Below are positions 16,770-24,706 of a stretch of 64,000 nucleotides of DNA, piece after piece (position 1 is the first letter of the stretch; each line of letters opens with the position of its first letter). Under the pieces are notes generated by a model that ran no database searches, was not told the DNA's origin, and was given only the letters and a program-made list of their open reading frames with translations. Origin of the DNA: JALYNX01 sp963746905 (lineage in GTDB: Bacteria > Actinomycetota > Acidimicrobiia > Spongiisociales > ZC4RG35). The DNA lies in the NCBI GenBank assembly GCA_963746905.1, contig CAVVCY010000003.1:744001-808000 (forward strand). Reading direction: 5' to 3'. A program made the position numbers and the translations under genes.

Positions 16770-17882
16770 ATGCTTCGCATCGGCCCCCTGACTGTCGACC
16801 TCCCGGTGGTGTTGGCCCCAATGGCAGGTGTGACCAACGCCCCGTTTCGGCGCTTGTGCCGTGAATTCGGTGCCGGGCTCTATGTTTCGGAGATGATCGG
16901 TGCTCGTGGCCTGGTCGAGGGTGACGAGAAGACATTGGCCCTGGCCGCGTTCGACGCCGACGAGAGCCCCCGTTCCATCCAGCTGTATGGCACCGATCCC
17001 GGCTCTCTGGGCGAAGCGGTGCGACGTCTCGTGGAAGTCGACCAGGTCGACCACATCGACATGAACTTCGGATGCCCCATGGGAAAGGTCACCCGTCACG
17101 GCGGAGGAGCTGCCCTGCCCTGGAAGCGGGACCTCTTCCGCTCCATCGTTCGAGCTGCCGTGGACAATGCTGGCTCCGTTCCTGTGACGGTCAAATTCCG
17201 GAAGGGCATCGACGACGAGCACCTCACTTTCATCGAGACCGGTCTGACTGCCGCCGACGAGGGAGCGGCAGCGGTGGCCCTACACGCCCGCACGGCGCGC
17301 CAGCTCTATTCAGGAGCGGCGGACTGGGAAGCGATTCGAGCTCTCAAAGAGGCGGTGACCACGGTGCCCGTGCTGGGCAATGGTGACATCTGGACCGCTG
17401 ATGATGCGGTCCGGATGATGGAGTCAACCGGATGCGACGGGGTCGTCGTGGGGCGTGGCTGCCTGGGAAGGCCTTGGCTGTTTCGGGACCTGGCCGACAA
17501 GCTGTCGGGACGCGAGCCAGGCCCGGCGCCGAATCTCGGGGAAGTGGCTCTCATCATGATCGCCCATGCCCAACTCCTTGCCGACAAGTTTGGCGAGGGG
17601 ATCGGCGTGAGCCTTTTCAGGAAGCACACCTCCTGGTATCTGAAGGGGTTCCCGGTGGGCCCAAGCGTCCGCGACCGCTTTGCCCGGGTTGGTTCGATGG
17701 ACGAGGTGGTAGTACTGACCGGGTTGCTGGATCCGGCGGTCACGTTTCCGAAAGAGGCGGAGCGGATGGTTCGCGGTCACTCCCATGGGCCGCGCCCGGT
17801 GAGATTGCCCCACGGGTTCCTCGATCATCGGGAGGGCGACTCGCTGGGCCGGGAGGCGGAACAGCTGATCAGCGGCGGCTAG
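16770..17882 (+). CDS. dus: tRNA-dihydrouridine synthase
   Basis: 370 residues. FMN enzyme that reduces uridines in tRNA D-loops. PMAGVTNAPFR binds FMN near the N-terminus, the catalytic Cys is residue 102 in NFGCPMGKV, and LHARTARQLYSG, GNGDIW and GRGCLGRPW follow, as in the DusB group. ATG at 16770 begins MLRIGPL, the usual family start; earlier in-frame codons overlap the thioesterase gene. The 3' end overlaps the convergent ureohydrolase by four bases. Confidence 0.92.
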   Translation: MLRIGPLTVDLPVVLAPMAGVTNAPFRRLCREFGAGLYVSEMIGARGLVEGDEKTLALAAFDADESPRSIQLYGTDPGSLGEAVRRLVEVDQVDHIDMNFGCPMGKVTRHGGGAALPWKRDLFRSIVRAAVDNAGSVPVTVKFRKGIDDEHLTFIETGLTAADEGAAAVALHARTARQLYSGAADWEAIRALKEAVTTVPVLGNGDIWTADDAVRMMESTGCDGVVVGRGCLGRPWLFRDLADKLSGREPGPAPNLGEVALIMIAHAQLLADKFGEGIGVSLFRKHTSWYLKGFPVGPSVRDRFARVGSMDEVVVLTGLLDPAVTFPKEAERMVRGHSHGPRPVRLPHGFLDHREGDSLGREAEQLISGG

Positions 17883-18781
17883 CCGCGCTCGGCGTACCCG
17901 GCGACGGCGCACAGCATGAGATGGGCCATGGCGTCGAGGGTCAGCCCGTCGCGGTCTGCCTCGGCATCGACCTCTACAAAGTCCATTGCCTTTACCTTCG
18001 GATCGCGGGCGCATCGACGCACCGCCTCCGCAAGGTCCCTCAGGGTCATCCCTCCTGGCCGTGCTCCCGGGCAGGCCGGGGCGAAGGCGCGATCGAGGAC
18101 GTCGATGTCAATGTCGACGTAGATCGCATCGCACCGCTCGGAGAGGGAGGCCAGAGCCAGGTTGGTCACTTCTGAGATCCCGCCAGACTCGATGTCGCTG
18201 ATCGTGACGATTTCGATTCCCACTCTGTCGCAGTAGGCGCGGTACTCGGCCGAGTTGGCGAAACTGTGGATGCCGATCTGGATCACGTTGTGCCCGGGCA
18301 ACCCGTCCTCATCGACCAGCCCGCGGATGGGGTTGCCATTGGTCCTACCGAGCTCGAGAGTCCTCACATCGTGGTGGGCGTCGAAGGTGAGCACCCCCAC
18401 CCGGCTGAGGTCGGGCGACATTGCGGCAACCAACGGCCTGGTGATGGCGTTGTCACCTCCCAGGTAGAGAGTCAGCGGCACCTTCGGGAGCGCGGACGAC
18501 AACTCTTCGACCAGTATCGGCATCTGGTCCCGGTTCAACTCCGAGACCGGCCAGTTGCCGTAGTCGTTGACCGCGACCTCTCCGAAGTCGACGCCCCATT
18601 CCCCATGGAAAGTGGAAAACCGAGCAAGCCGGTCGCGCATGGCGAGCGGGCTCAGGTCGGCGCGTGAGGGTGACAACGACGCCTTGGAAGACGGGACTCC
18701 CACGACCAGGACATCAGGGTCGGGGTGTTCTTGGTTGAGCCAGACGTCGGCCCTTGGCCAATAGGGATCGGGAATGGTCAT
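17879..18781 (-). CDS. hutG: ureohydrolase (arginase/agmatinase superfamily), possible formimidoylglutamase
   Basis: 300 residues. The binuclear-manganese motifs are FDAHHDVR (residues 133-140) and DIDIDVLDRAFAPA. The first family motif, normally GGDHS, reads GGDNAITRP here, so the histidine ligand of the first metal is replaced by Asn111. Urocanase lies about 0.5 kb away, which suggests formiminoglutamate hydrolysis in histidine catabolism (inference). Agmatinase or guanidinobutyrase are alternatives. TACCCT lies nine bases upstream of the ATG. Confidence 0.75.
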   Translation of the reverse strand: MTIPDPYWPRADVWLNQEHPDPDVLVVGVPSSKASLSPSRADLSPLAMRDRLARFSTFHGEWGVDFGEVAVNDYGNWPVSELNRDQMPILVEELSSALPKVPLTLYLGGDNAITRPLVAAMSPDLSRVGVLTFDAHHDVRTLELGRTNGNPIRGLVDEDGLPGHNVIQIGIHSFANSAEYRAYCDRVGIEIVTISDIESGGISEVTNLALASLSERCDAIYVDIDIDVLDRAFAPACPGARPGGMTLRDLAEAVRRCARDPKVKAMDFVEVDAEADRDGLTLDAMAHLMLCAVAGYAERG

Positions 18782-18900
18782 GAGACTCTCAGGGTAGGGA
18801 GGGGCCGGTTGAAACCTCGCTTCGGGTCGAATGGCTCTAGGCAGCGGTTGTTGATTCGCGGATACTCGATACCGAATAGCCGACTAGATCGGCTGACCGA

Positions 18901-18914
18901 AGAAGGAGGTGATC
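18901..18914 (+). promoter_or_regulatory. exceptionally long Shine-Dalgarno sequence
   Basis: AGAAGGAGGTGATC contains the whole complement of the 16S rRNA 3' end and precedes the ATG at 18918. It decides that start over the GTG at 18909 and predicts very strong translation. Confidence 0.7.
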
Positions 18915-18917
18915 TTC

Positions 18918-19262
18918 ATGTCAACGCTTACCCAGCGCCCGATGGTGGAGGTCACCCGAATGCCGAATCGGCGTTCCATGGTCGTCGAGTGGACGATCGG
19001 GATCGTCGGTGTGTTGGCAGCCGGAGTGGGTGCGTGGATGTATTACGTGCCCGCCGACTGGTTCCTCGGCGGACTGGCCGCGGGTTGGTACCTCGGCATG
19101 TTCGTCGCGGCCGGTTTGCTGCTGGCTATCGCATTCGGGCTTACCGCCCGAGCCATGCTCAAAGAGGACCGCGGCTGGACAGCCCGCGTGACCGTGGCGA
19201 CGATTCTCGCCGTCCTGGCCGCAGCCGGCGCAGCCACATTTGGCCTGATCTGGATCCTCTGA
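18918..19262 (+). CDS. small integral membrane protein
   Basis: 114 residues from the ATG at 18918. A polar N-terminus of about 25 residues is followed by three hydrophobic helices (about 26-45, 52-78 and 90-114). A short amphipathic segment MYYVPADWFLGG links helices one and two. The family is not recognised. It sits between two histidine-catabolism genes on the opposite strand and has the strongest ribosome-binding site seen here. Confidence 0.72.
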   Translation: MSTLTQRPMVEVTRMPNRRSMVVEWTIGIVGVLAAGVGAWMYYVPADWFLGGLAAGWYLGMFVAAGLLLAIAFGLTARAMLKEDRGWTARVTVATILAVLAAAGAATFGLIWIL

Positions 19263-19276
19263 GGCGTGACTGCCTA

Positions 19277-19305
19277 GCCGGGACCCCCAGCCAGGGGGTC
19301 CCGGC
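19277..19305. terminator. bidirectional hairpin between convergent genes
   Basis: Perfect 12-bp stem GCCGGGACCCCC / GGGGGTCCCGGC with the five-base loop AGCCA, between the membrane-protein stop (19262) and the hutU stop (19311). There is no T-run on either side, so any termination may be Rho-assisted. Confidence 0.65.
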
Positions 19306-19310
19306 TCGCG

Positions 19311-20966
19311 TCACAGCATCGGGATGTCCACCCCCCGCTCTCTGGCCACCTGCCGGGCGATCTCGTATCCGGCGTCAGCATGGCGCATGACGCCGGTACC
19401 AGGGTCGTTGGTGAGCACCCTCTCCACCCGCAGCGCACCCTGAGCGGTGCCGTCTGCGACTACTTGGGCGCCGGCGTGTATCGAATTCCCGATTCCCACG
19501 CCACCTCCGTGATGGACCGCCACCCAGGCGGCCCCCGAGGAGACATTGAGCATGGCGTTGAGAATCGGCCAGTCCGCCACCGCGTCCGAGCCATCCATCA
19601 TCGCCTCGGTCTCCCTGTAGGGGGAAGCGACCGATCCCGAGTCGAGGTGATCCCGCCCGATCACGATGGGGGCGCTGACCTCCCCTGAAGCCACCAACTC
19701 GTTGAAGCGAAGACCGGCGAGATGCCGTTCGCCATAGGAGAGCCAGCAGATCCTTGCCGGAAGCCCCTGGAAATGGACCTTCTCCCTGGCCAATCGGAGC
19801 CATCGCTGAAGGGGGTCGTTGTCCGGGAACAAATCGCCGAGCGCACGGTCGGTGGTCGCGATGTCGGCCGGATCTCCGCTCAGCGCCACCCAACGGAACG
19901 GGCCCGAGCCCTCGCAGAACAGAGGTCGGATGTAGGCGGGCACGAATCCCGGATATGAGAAGGCATCGTGGTACCCGGCAATCTGGGCCTCGCCGCGGAG
20001 GTTGTTCCCGTAGTCGAAGGTCTCGGCCCCGGCTGCTTGAAACCCGACCATGGCCTCACACTGGCTGGCCATCGACTCCCTTGCCGCCTTGATATAGGTG
20101 TCAGGGTCGTCTGCCCGAAGGCGGGCTGCCTCGTCGAGGCCGAACCCGGAGGGCACATATCCATACAACGGATCGTGGGCCGAGGTCTGGTCGGTGACGA
20201 CGTCGACATCGAGCCCCATTCCGAGCAGGGCCGGGAACAGGTCTGCGGCATTTCCCTCCAGACCGATCGAGAGGGCGCGGCGCTCACGCTTCGCCGAGAG
20301 GGCCAGTTCGATCGCATCTTCGATCGACGTCGCGGCTGCATCGAGATATCCGGTGTCGAGGCGTCGCTCGATGCGATGGGGGTCGACATCGATGCACAGG
20401 GCGACCCCGCCGTTCATGGTGATGGCCAGCGGTTGGGCGCCGCCCATGCCGCCGAGGCCGGCAGTCAAGGTCAGCGTCCCGGCAAGTGTTCCCCCAAAGC
20501 GCTGCTCGGCGATAGCGGCGAAGGTCTGAAAGGTCCCCTGGAGGATCCCTTGGCTGCCGATGTAGATCCAGGAGCCAGCAGTCATCTGGCCATACATCAT
20601 CAAACCCTCGGCCTCGAGCTTCCAGAAGTGCTCGAGGGTCGCCCAACGAGGCACCAGGAGGCTGTTGGCGATCAGGACGCGGGGTGCCATCTCATGGGTG
20701 CGGAACACCCCGACCGGCTTTCCCGACTGAACCAGCAATGTCTCGTCGTTCTCGAGACGCTCCAGGGTGCGAACGATGGAGTGGAGGCTCTCCACATTGC
20801 GAGCGGCCTTGCCCCTGCCGCCGTAGACGATCAGGTTCTCCGGGTCTTCGGCGACGTCAGGGTCGAGGTTGTTGAGGAGGCATCTCAGCACCGCCTCCTG
20901 AAGCCAGCCCTTGGTGTTCAGTGTCGAACCGTGGGGGGCGTGGAGCGGGAAGGCGAGATCGATCAT
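19311..20966 (-). CDS. hutU: urocanate hydratase
   Basis: 551 residues, the usual length. Hydrates urocanate to imidazolonepropionate, the second step of histidine degradation, with tightly bound NAD+. Conserved blocks include YGGRGKAARN near residue 50, MYGQMTAGSWIYIGSQGI, GGMGGAQPLA, and C-terminal HHGGGVGIGNSIHAG and NDPGTGVMRHADAGYE. TAGGCT lies about ten bases before the ATG. hutH and hutI are not in the window. Confidence 0.95.
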   Translation of the reverse strand: MIDLAFPLHAPHGSTLNTKGWLQEAVLRCLLNNLDPDVAEDPENLIVYGGRGKAARNVESLHSIVRTLERLENDETLLVQSGKPVGVFRTHEMAPRVLIANSLLVPRWATLEHFWKLEAEGLMMYGQMTAGSWIYIGSQGILQGTFQTFAAIAEQRFGGTLAGTLTLTAGLGGMGGAQPLAITMNGGVALCIDVDPHRIERRLDTGYLDAAATSIEDAIELALSAKRERRALSIGLEGNAADLFPALLGMGLDVDVVTDQTSAHDPLYGYVPSGFGLDEAARLRADDPDTYIKAARESMASQCEAMVGFQAAGAETFDYGNNLRGEAQIAGYHDAFSYPGFVPAYIRPLFCEGSGPFRWVALSGDPADIATTDRALGDLFPDNDPLQRWLRLAREKVHFQGLPARICWLSYGERHLAGLRFNELVASGEVSAPIVIGRDHLDSGSVASPYRETEAMMDGSDAVADWPILNAMLNVSSGAAWVAVHHGGGVGIGNSIHAGAQVVADGTAQGALRVERVLTNDPGTGVMRHADAGYEIARQVARERGVDIPML

Positions 20967-21039
20967 CAGCCTGCGGAGCCTAGATCGACAGTCGGCACCG
21001 AGGCCCTTGGTGGTCAGCGGTCGGTGGCTTGAAAGCTGG

Positions 21040-21555
21040 TCACGAAGTAGGTCGGCTCGTCGGCTCCGGAGCTCCGAGACGGCGTTCCCACTTCTCGCGT
21101 GCCAGGTCGGTGGCAGGCGTCGCTAGGCAGGGGAACACCTCACCGGACTGCTGGTCCAGGGTGGGGTAGAGGGCGCCGGCGATCAGCCAATCCTCACCGT
21201 TGCGACCGTCGAAGTTCGGCGCCCAGATCGTGAAGCTGGTCCCGTAATCATTCGTGTACCAGTTGCTGACCTCGAAAGTGACCCAGTGCAAGGTGTCCCG
21301 GCCTCCTTCGATGTGGGGAGCTCCCTCGGGGTCGAAGGCCGTCACCGTCCCCTCGAACGCCGTCTCCATCATCGTCCACGGGTCGCTCTGCTTGCATGCA
21401 GTCACCGAGACAATCTCCATCTCGGGCTCCTCCGGCTCGGCGATTGGAGCTGTGGTGGGACTCGACGGCGAGGCGGCTCGGTCGACGGGCAAACCGCAGG
21501 CGCAAACGGTCATCGCTGCCGCCATTAGAAGCGAAAGACGGGCGCCGGCTCTCAC
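21040..21555 (-). CDS. hypothetical lipoprotein
   Basis: 171 residues. The signal peptide ends in a lipobox-like AMTVCACG, followed by a Ser/Pro/Glu-rich linker. The mature domain has Cys residues (TACKQSD and FPCLATP) that could pair, and a beta-strand-rich centre (THWVTFEVSNWYTNDYG-like). No family is recognised. It lies downstream of the ABC-2 exporter genes on the same strand, 42 bases after the last permease. Confidence 0.65.
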   Translation of the reverse strand: MRAGARLSLLMAAAMTVCACGLPVDRAASPSSPTTAPIAEPEEPEMEIVSVTACKQSDPWTMMETAFEGTVTAFDPEGAPHIEGGRDTLHWVTFEVSNWYTNDYGTSFTIWAPNFDGRNGEDWLIAGALYPTLDQQSGEVFPCLATPATDLAREKWERRLGAPEPTSRPTS

Positions 21556-21597
21556 AGGATTTCGACGTTCGGAAAGCCGGGCAGGGTTCCTGGCTGA

Positions 21598-22407
21598 CTA
21601 CTTGCGGAGCAGCCCGTCGAGACGTTTGGAGGCGATCCGGGCCCCGATCAGGCCGAGCACCAAGAGGAATGCGATGTGCCCGGCCAGGCTCCAGTCGAAG
21701 ATCCCCAGGCTGAAGGCCCGGAGCATCTCGGTGCCGTGGTAGAGCGGGGAGAACTTGGCGATCTGCTGGATGACCGGCGGATAGACGTCGAGGGGGTAGA
21801 AGGTGGCGGAGAACAGGAATAGGGGCATGGTGACCAGGGCCACCAGATCGAGGTCCTGCCACGAGCGCATGTAGGTGGTGGCCGCCATTCCCAGGGATCC
21901 GAAGCAGAATCCGATGAGTACAGCCCCCGGGATCGTGAGCAGCGCCCACCACGACTCAGTCAGGTGCATCAGGACCATCACGACTAAGAAGGCCGTCGAA
22001 TAGGCGGCACCTCTGAGCAGCGCCCATCCGATTTCACCGATCGCGATGTCTCTGGGGACGAGGGGGGTGGTGAGTATCCCCTCGTAGACGTTGCCAAATT
22101 TCAGCCTGAAAAAGATGTTGAAAGTGGTTTCGAGCACCGCCCCGTTCATCGCTGAGGCGGCCATCAGGGCCGGGGCGACGAATGCCGTGTAGCTGATCGG
22201 CACCCCGTTGGGACCGGGCACATCGCCAACCAGTGCTCCGATCCCGATGCCAATCGAGAAGAGGTAGAAAACTGGCTCGAAGAACCCGGTGAAGATGATC
22301 TTCCACAGCCTCCGGTAGACCAAGCCGTTCCGTTCCCAGATGCGCTGGGCGCGGAACGGGGTCATCCGCGGCGAGGGAGTCAGACGTGATGGCGCCGAGA
22401 TGCTCAT
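21598..22407 (-). CDS. ABC-2 type transporter permease
   Basis: 269 residues from the ATG at 22407, which overlaps the upstream permease stop (ATGA). It has six transmembrane helices in the DrrB/NodJ arrangement. Family segments include FFRLKFGNVYEGILTTPLVPRDIAIGE and LFLFSATFYPLDVYPP. It forms the membrane half of an exporter with the permease at 22404-23192 and the ATPase at 23192-24118. The substrate is unknown; drug or lipid export is typical for the family. Confidence 0.88.
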   Translation of the reverse strand: MSISAPSRLTPSPRMTPFRAQRIWERNGLVYRRLWKIIFTGFFEPVFYLFSIGIGIGALVGDVPGPNGVPISYTAFVAPALMAASAMNGAVLETTFNIFFRLKFGNVYEGILTTPLVPRDIAIGEIGWALLRGAAYSTAFLVVMVLMHLTESWWALLTIPGAVLIGFCFGSLGMAATTYMRSWQDLDLVALVTMPLFLFSATFYPLDVYPPVIQQIAKFSPLYHGTEMLRAFSLGIFDWSLAGHIAFLLVLGLIGARIASKRLDGLLRK

Positions 22408-23192
22408 GGCCGGAGTCTCTTGTCGAGGAGCCTGGAGGCGAGCACCAGGCCAATCACGGTCATCGCCGTCAGATAGACCACATGGATCCACATCGGCATT
22501 GAGGTCACCACCGACTGATCGGCCTCGGGAAGGGCGACTTTGCGCACCAACTCCACACCGTGAAACAGCGGAGTGACATACGCGACTTTCTGCAGAAAGC
22601 TGGGCAGCTGGCTCACCGGGAAGAAGGTGCCCGAGAAGAGGAACAGTGGGGTGATCCCGAACCGGAACAGCGTGGAGAGACTGGTGTCATCTTCCTGGGT
22701 AACCGTGAACGCAGTCACCGTTGTGGTGAAGGCGACGCCGGTGAGCACCGCTGGAGCCACCGCGAGCAGGGCCGGGCCCAGCTCGAGGGCGCCGAACATC
22801 ACAGAGATCAGAGCGAACACCACGAGGATGAAGGTGAGTCGGATGATGGCCCAGAGGAACCGCCCGTAGACGATGTTGGCCGGGCTCAACGGCGTGGCAA
22901 TGGTGGCGTAGAACTCCTTCCGCCACTTGATGCCCGCCATGACCGGGAATGACCCTTCACCAGCCCCGGCCTGCATCGCGGTCGCGGCCATCAAACCGCT
23001 GGCCACAAAGGTGAGGTAAGGAACTCCCAGGTCAGCGCCGCTGGAATCGATGAGTGTGCCGAGGCTGAGCCCCATCGCTGATAGGAACAGCAGCGGATTG
23101 ACGAAACTCGAGATCACCGTGCCTCGCCAGGTGCGGCGATAGACGACCAGCTCGGCTTCGACCACGCGCAAAGAGCGGGTGAGGGCGGTCAT
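22404..23192 (-). CDS. ABC-2 type transporter permease
   Basis: 262 residues, paralogous to the next gene. Six transmembrane helices, with IKWRKEFYATIATPLSPANIVYGR and LFLFSGTFFPVSQLP as the matching ABC-2 blocks. The start overlaps the ATPase stop (TGATG). Two different permeases plus one ATPase indicate a heterodimeric channel. Confidence 0.88.
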   Translation of the reverse strand: MTALTRSLRVVEAELVVYRRTWRGTVISSFVNPLLFLSAMGLSLGTLIDSSGADLGVPYLTFVASGLMAATAMQAGAGEGSFPVMAGIKWRKEFYATIATPLSPANIVYGRFLWAIIRLTFILVVFALISVMFGALELGPALLAVAPAVLTGVAFTTTVTAFTVTQEDDTSLSTLFRFGITPLFLFSGTFFPVSQLPSFLQKVAYVTPLFHGVELVRKVALPEADQSVVTSMPMWIHVVYLTAMTVIGLVLASRLLDKRLRP

Positions 23193-24118
23193 CAGTCGAT
23201 CAATCTGCGCCCGGTGAGCTTGAGGAACACATCTTCGAGGGTCGAGCGACGAACCAACACCTGCTCGGGATGGACCCCTCGCTCGCCCATCTCATGCTGG
23301 GTCACCTCGGCGTCGTCGGTGTAGAGCAGGACTCGATCGGCCAGGACCTCGGAGCTGTGGGCCAGGCCGTCGAGTTTCAAGACGGCGGCGTCTTGTTGGC
23401 CGTCCTGGAAACGAAGCTCGACCACCTCGCGTGGCGCATACTTCGTGATCAGTTCCCGGGGTGACCCTTCGGCGGCGATGACCCCTTTGTCCATCACCAC
23501 CAATCGATCACAGAGTTGCTCGGCCTCATCCATGTAGTGAGTGGTGATGATCAGCGTTGCCCCCTGCTGCTTCAGCCGGTAGAGGCGGTCCCAGAGGGCG
23601 TGACGGGCTTGCGGGTCGAGACCGGTGGTCGGCTCGTCGAGGATCACCAACTGAGGGTCGTTGATAAGGGCGCGGGCGATGGTGAGACGACGCTTCATCC
23701 CCCCCGAGAGTGGCTCAACGGTCGACTTCGCCCGATCGGTGAGCTGGGCGAACTCCAGGAGCTCGCCGATGCGCCGCCGGATGTCGGCCCGGTTCATGTC
23801 GTGGTAGCGGCCGTAGACATACAAGTTCTCGTATACCGTGAGCTCGAGGTCGAGATTGTCCTCCTGAGGGACGACGCCGATCCGCTGACGGATCGAACGG
23901 CCCTCGGTGGTGGGATCGAACCCGAGAACGGTGAGCTTCCCGTCGGTGATTGGGCTCACGGTTGTAATCATCTTCATGGTTGAGGTCTTGCCCGCTCCGT
24001 TGGGGCCGAGGAACCCGAAGGCTTCACCCTTGACGATGTCGAAATCGATGGCGTCAACTGCCACGAAATCACCGAACCTCTTGGTGAGGCCGCGTGCCTG
24101 GACTATCGATTCGGGCAT
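23192..24118 (-). CDS. ABC transporter ATP-binding protein (DrrA/NodI type)
   Basis: 308 residues from the ATG at 24118 (MPESIVQARGL); upstream in-frame sequence is not protein-like. Walker A GPNGAGKTS, signature LSGGMKRR, Walker B LVILDEPTTGLDP and the switch His in ITTHYMDEAEQL are intact. The C-terminal DrrA-like extension is present. It energises the two permeases downstream. TAGCGT lies ten bases before the start. Confidence 0.92.
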   Translation of the reverse strand: MPESIVQARGLTKRFGDFVAVDAIDFDIVKGEAFGFLGPNGAGKTSTMKMITTVSPITDGKLTVLGFDPTTEGRSIRQRIGVVPQEDNLDLELTVYENLYVYGRYHDMNRADIRRRIGELLEFAQLTDRAKSTVEPLSGGMKRRLTIARALINDPQLVILDEPTTGLDPQARHALWDRLYRLKQQGATLIITTHYMDEAEQLCDRLVVMDKGVIAAEGSPRELITKYAPREVVELRFQDGQQDAAVLKLDGLAHSSEVLADRVLLYTDDAEVTQHEMGERGVHPEQVLVRRSTLEDVFLKLTGRRLID

Positions 24119-24179
24119 AGGTGACCGGACGCTAGTGCCGATCGAGGACACAAATTCCGGCTTTTGGGAGCGATGCCGA

Positions 24180-24674
24180 TCAGTAATGCTCGAGGTGGAC
24201 GACGGTCTCGGAGGGCTTGCGCCCGCCGTAGTTCTTGGGCGCCGCTCCGTCGGCTGCGTATCCGAGGGCGACGGCATAACGAGTGATCCGGTCCTCGGGG
24301 GCGCCGAGGAAATTGCGGGCCTGGGCATCGCGGTGGAGGGTGATCGGGCACGAGGCGACCCCGATCGCCTTGGCGGCGAGCATGATGTTCTGAGCCGCCC
24401 GGCCGACGTCGAACATGTTCCCTCCCGGCTCTTGAACCAGGACGACTGTGGCTGCAGAGTCGCGCACCGGTTGGGTGAAATCACCGTGCTCGGCCAGACC
24501 CTGGAGGCGGTCGCGGTCCGTGACTGCCACGAACGACCAGTCCTGGCGGTTCTTCGAGCTGCCGGTCCACCGCGCCGCCTCGAGGATCGCTTCGAGGTCT
24601 TGGGTGGCCAGCGGCTCCGGCTTGAAGTCTCGAATTGCTCTCAGCTTGAGGATGAAGGCGTAGATGTCGGGCAT
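24180..24674 (-). CDS. nitroreductase family FMN oxidoreductase
   Basis: 164 residues. It has the N-terminal family motif RAIRDFKPEPL, the FMN-contact segment ARWTGSSKNRQDWSF, AAQNIMLAAKAIGV and a C-terminal ALGY block. It probably reduces a quinone, flavin or nitro compound with NAD(P)H. Nitroreductases of this size act as homodimers. It is divergent from pabBC with 32 bases between starts. Confidence 0.85.
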   Translation of the reverse strand: MPDIYAFILKLRAIRDFKPEPLATQDLEAILEAARWTGSSKNRQDWSFVAVTDRDRLQGLAEHGDFTQPVRDSAATVVLVQEPGGNMFDVGRAAQNIMLAAKAIGVASCPITLHRDAQARNFLGAPEDRITRYAVALGYAADGAAPKNYGGRKPSETVVHLEHY

Positions 24675-24683
24675 GGCCCATCG

Positions 24684-24699
24684 ACCCTACCGGTAACGT
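24684..24699. promoter_or_regulatory. back-to-back -10 boxes between nitroreductase and pabBC
   Basis: On the minus strand TAGGGT (24684-24689) lies nine bases before the nitroreductase ATG. On the plus strand TAACGT (24694-24699) lies seven bases before the pabBC GTG. Both fit leaderless transcription. Confidence 0.45.
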
Positions 24700-24706
24700 C
24701 GCGCTG

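Noticed and set aside
19968..21032. 354-codon plus-strand open frame
   Set aside because: Exact antisense shadow of hutU.
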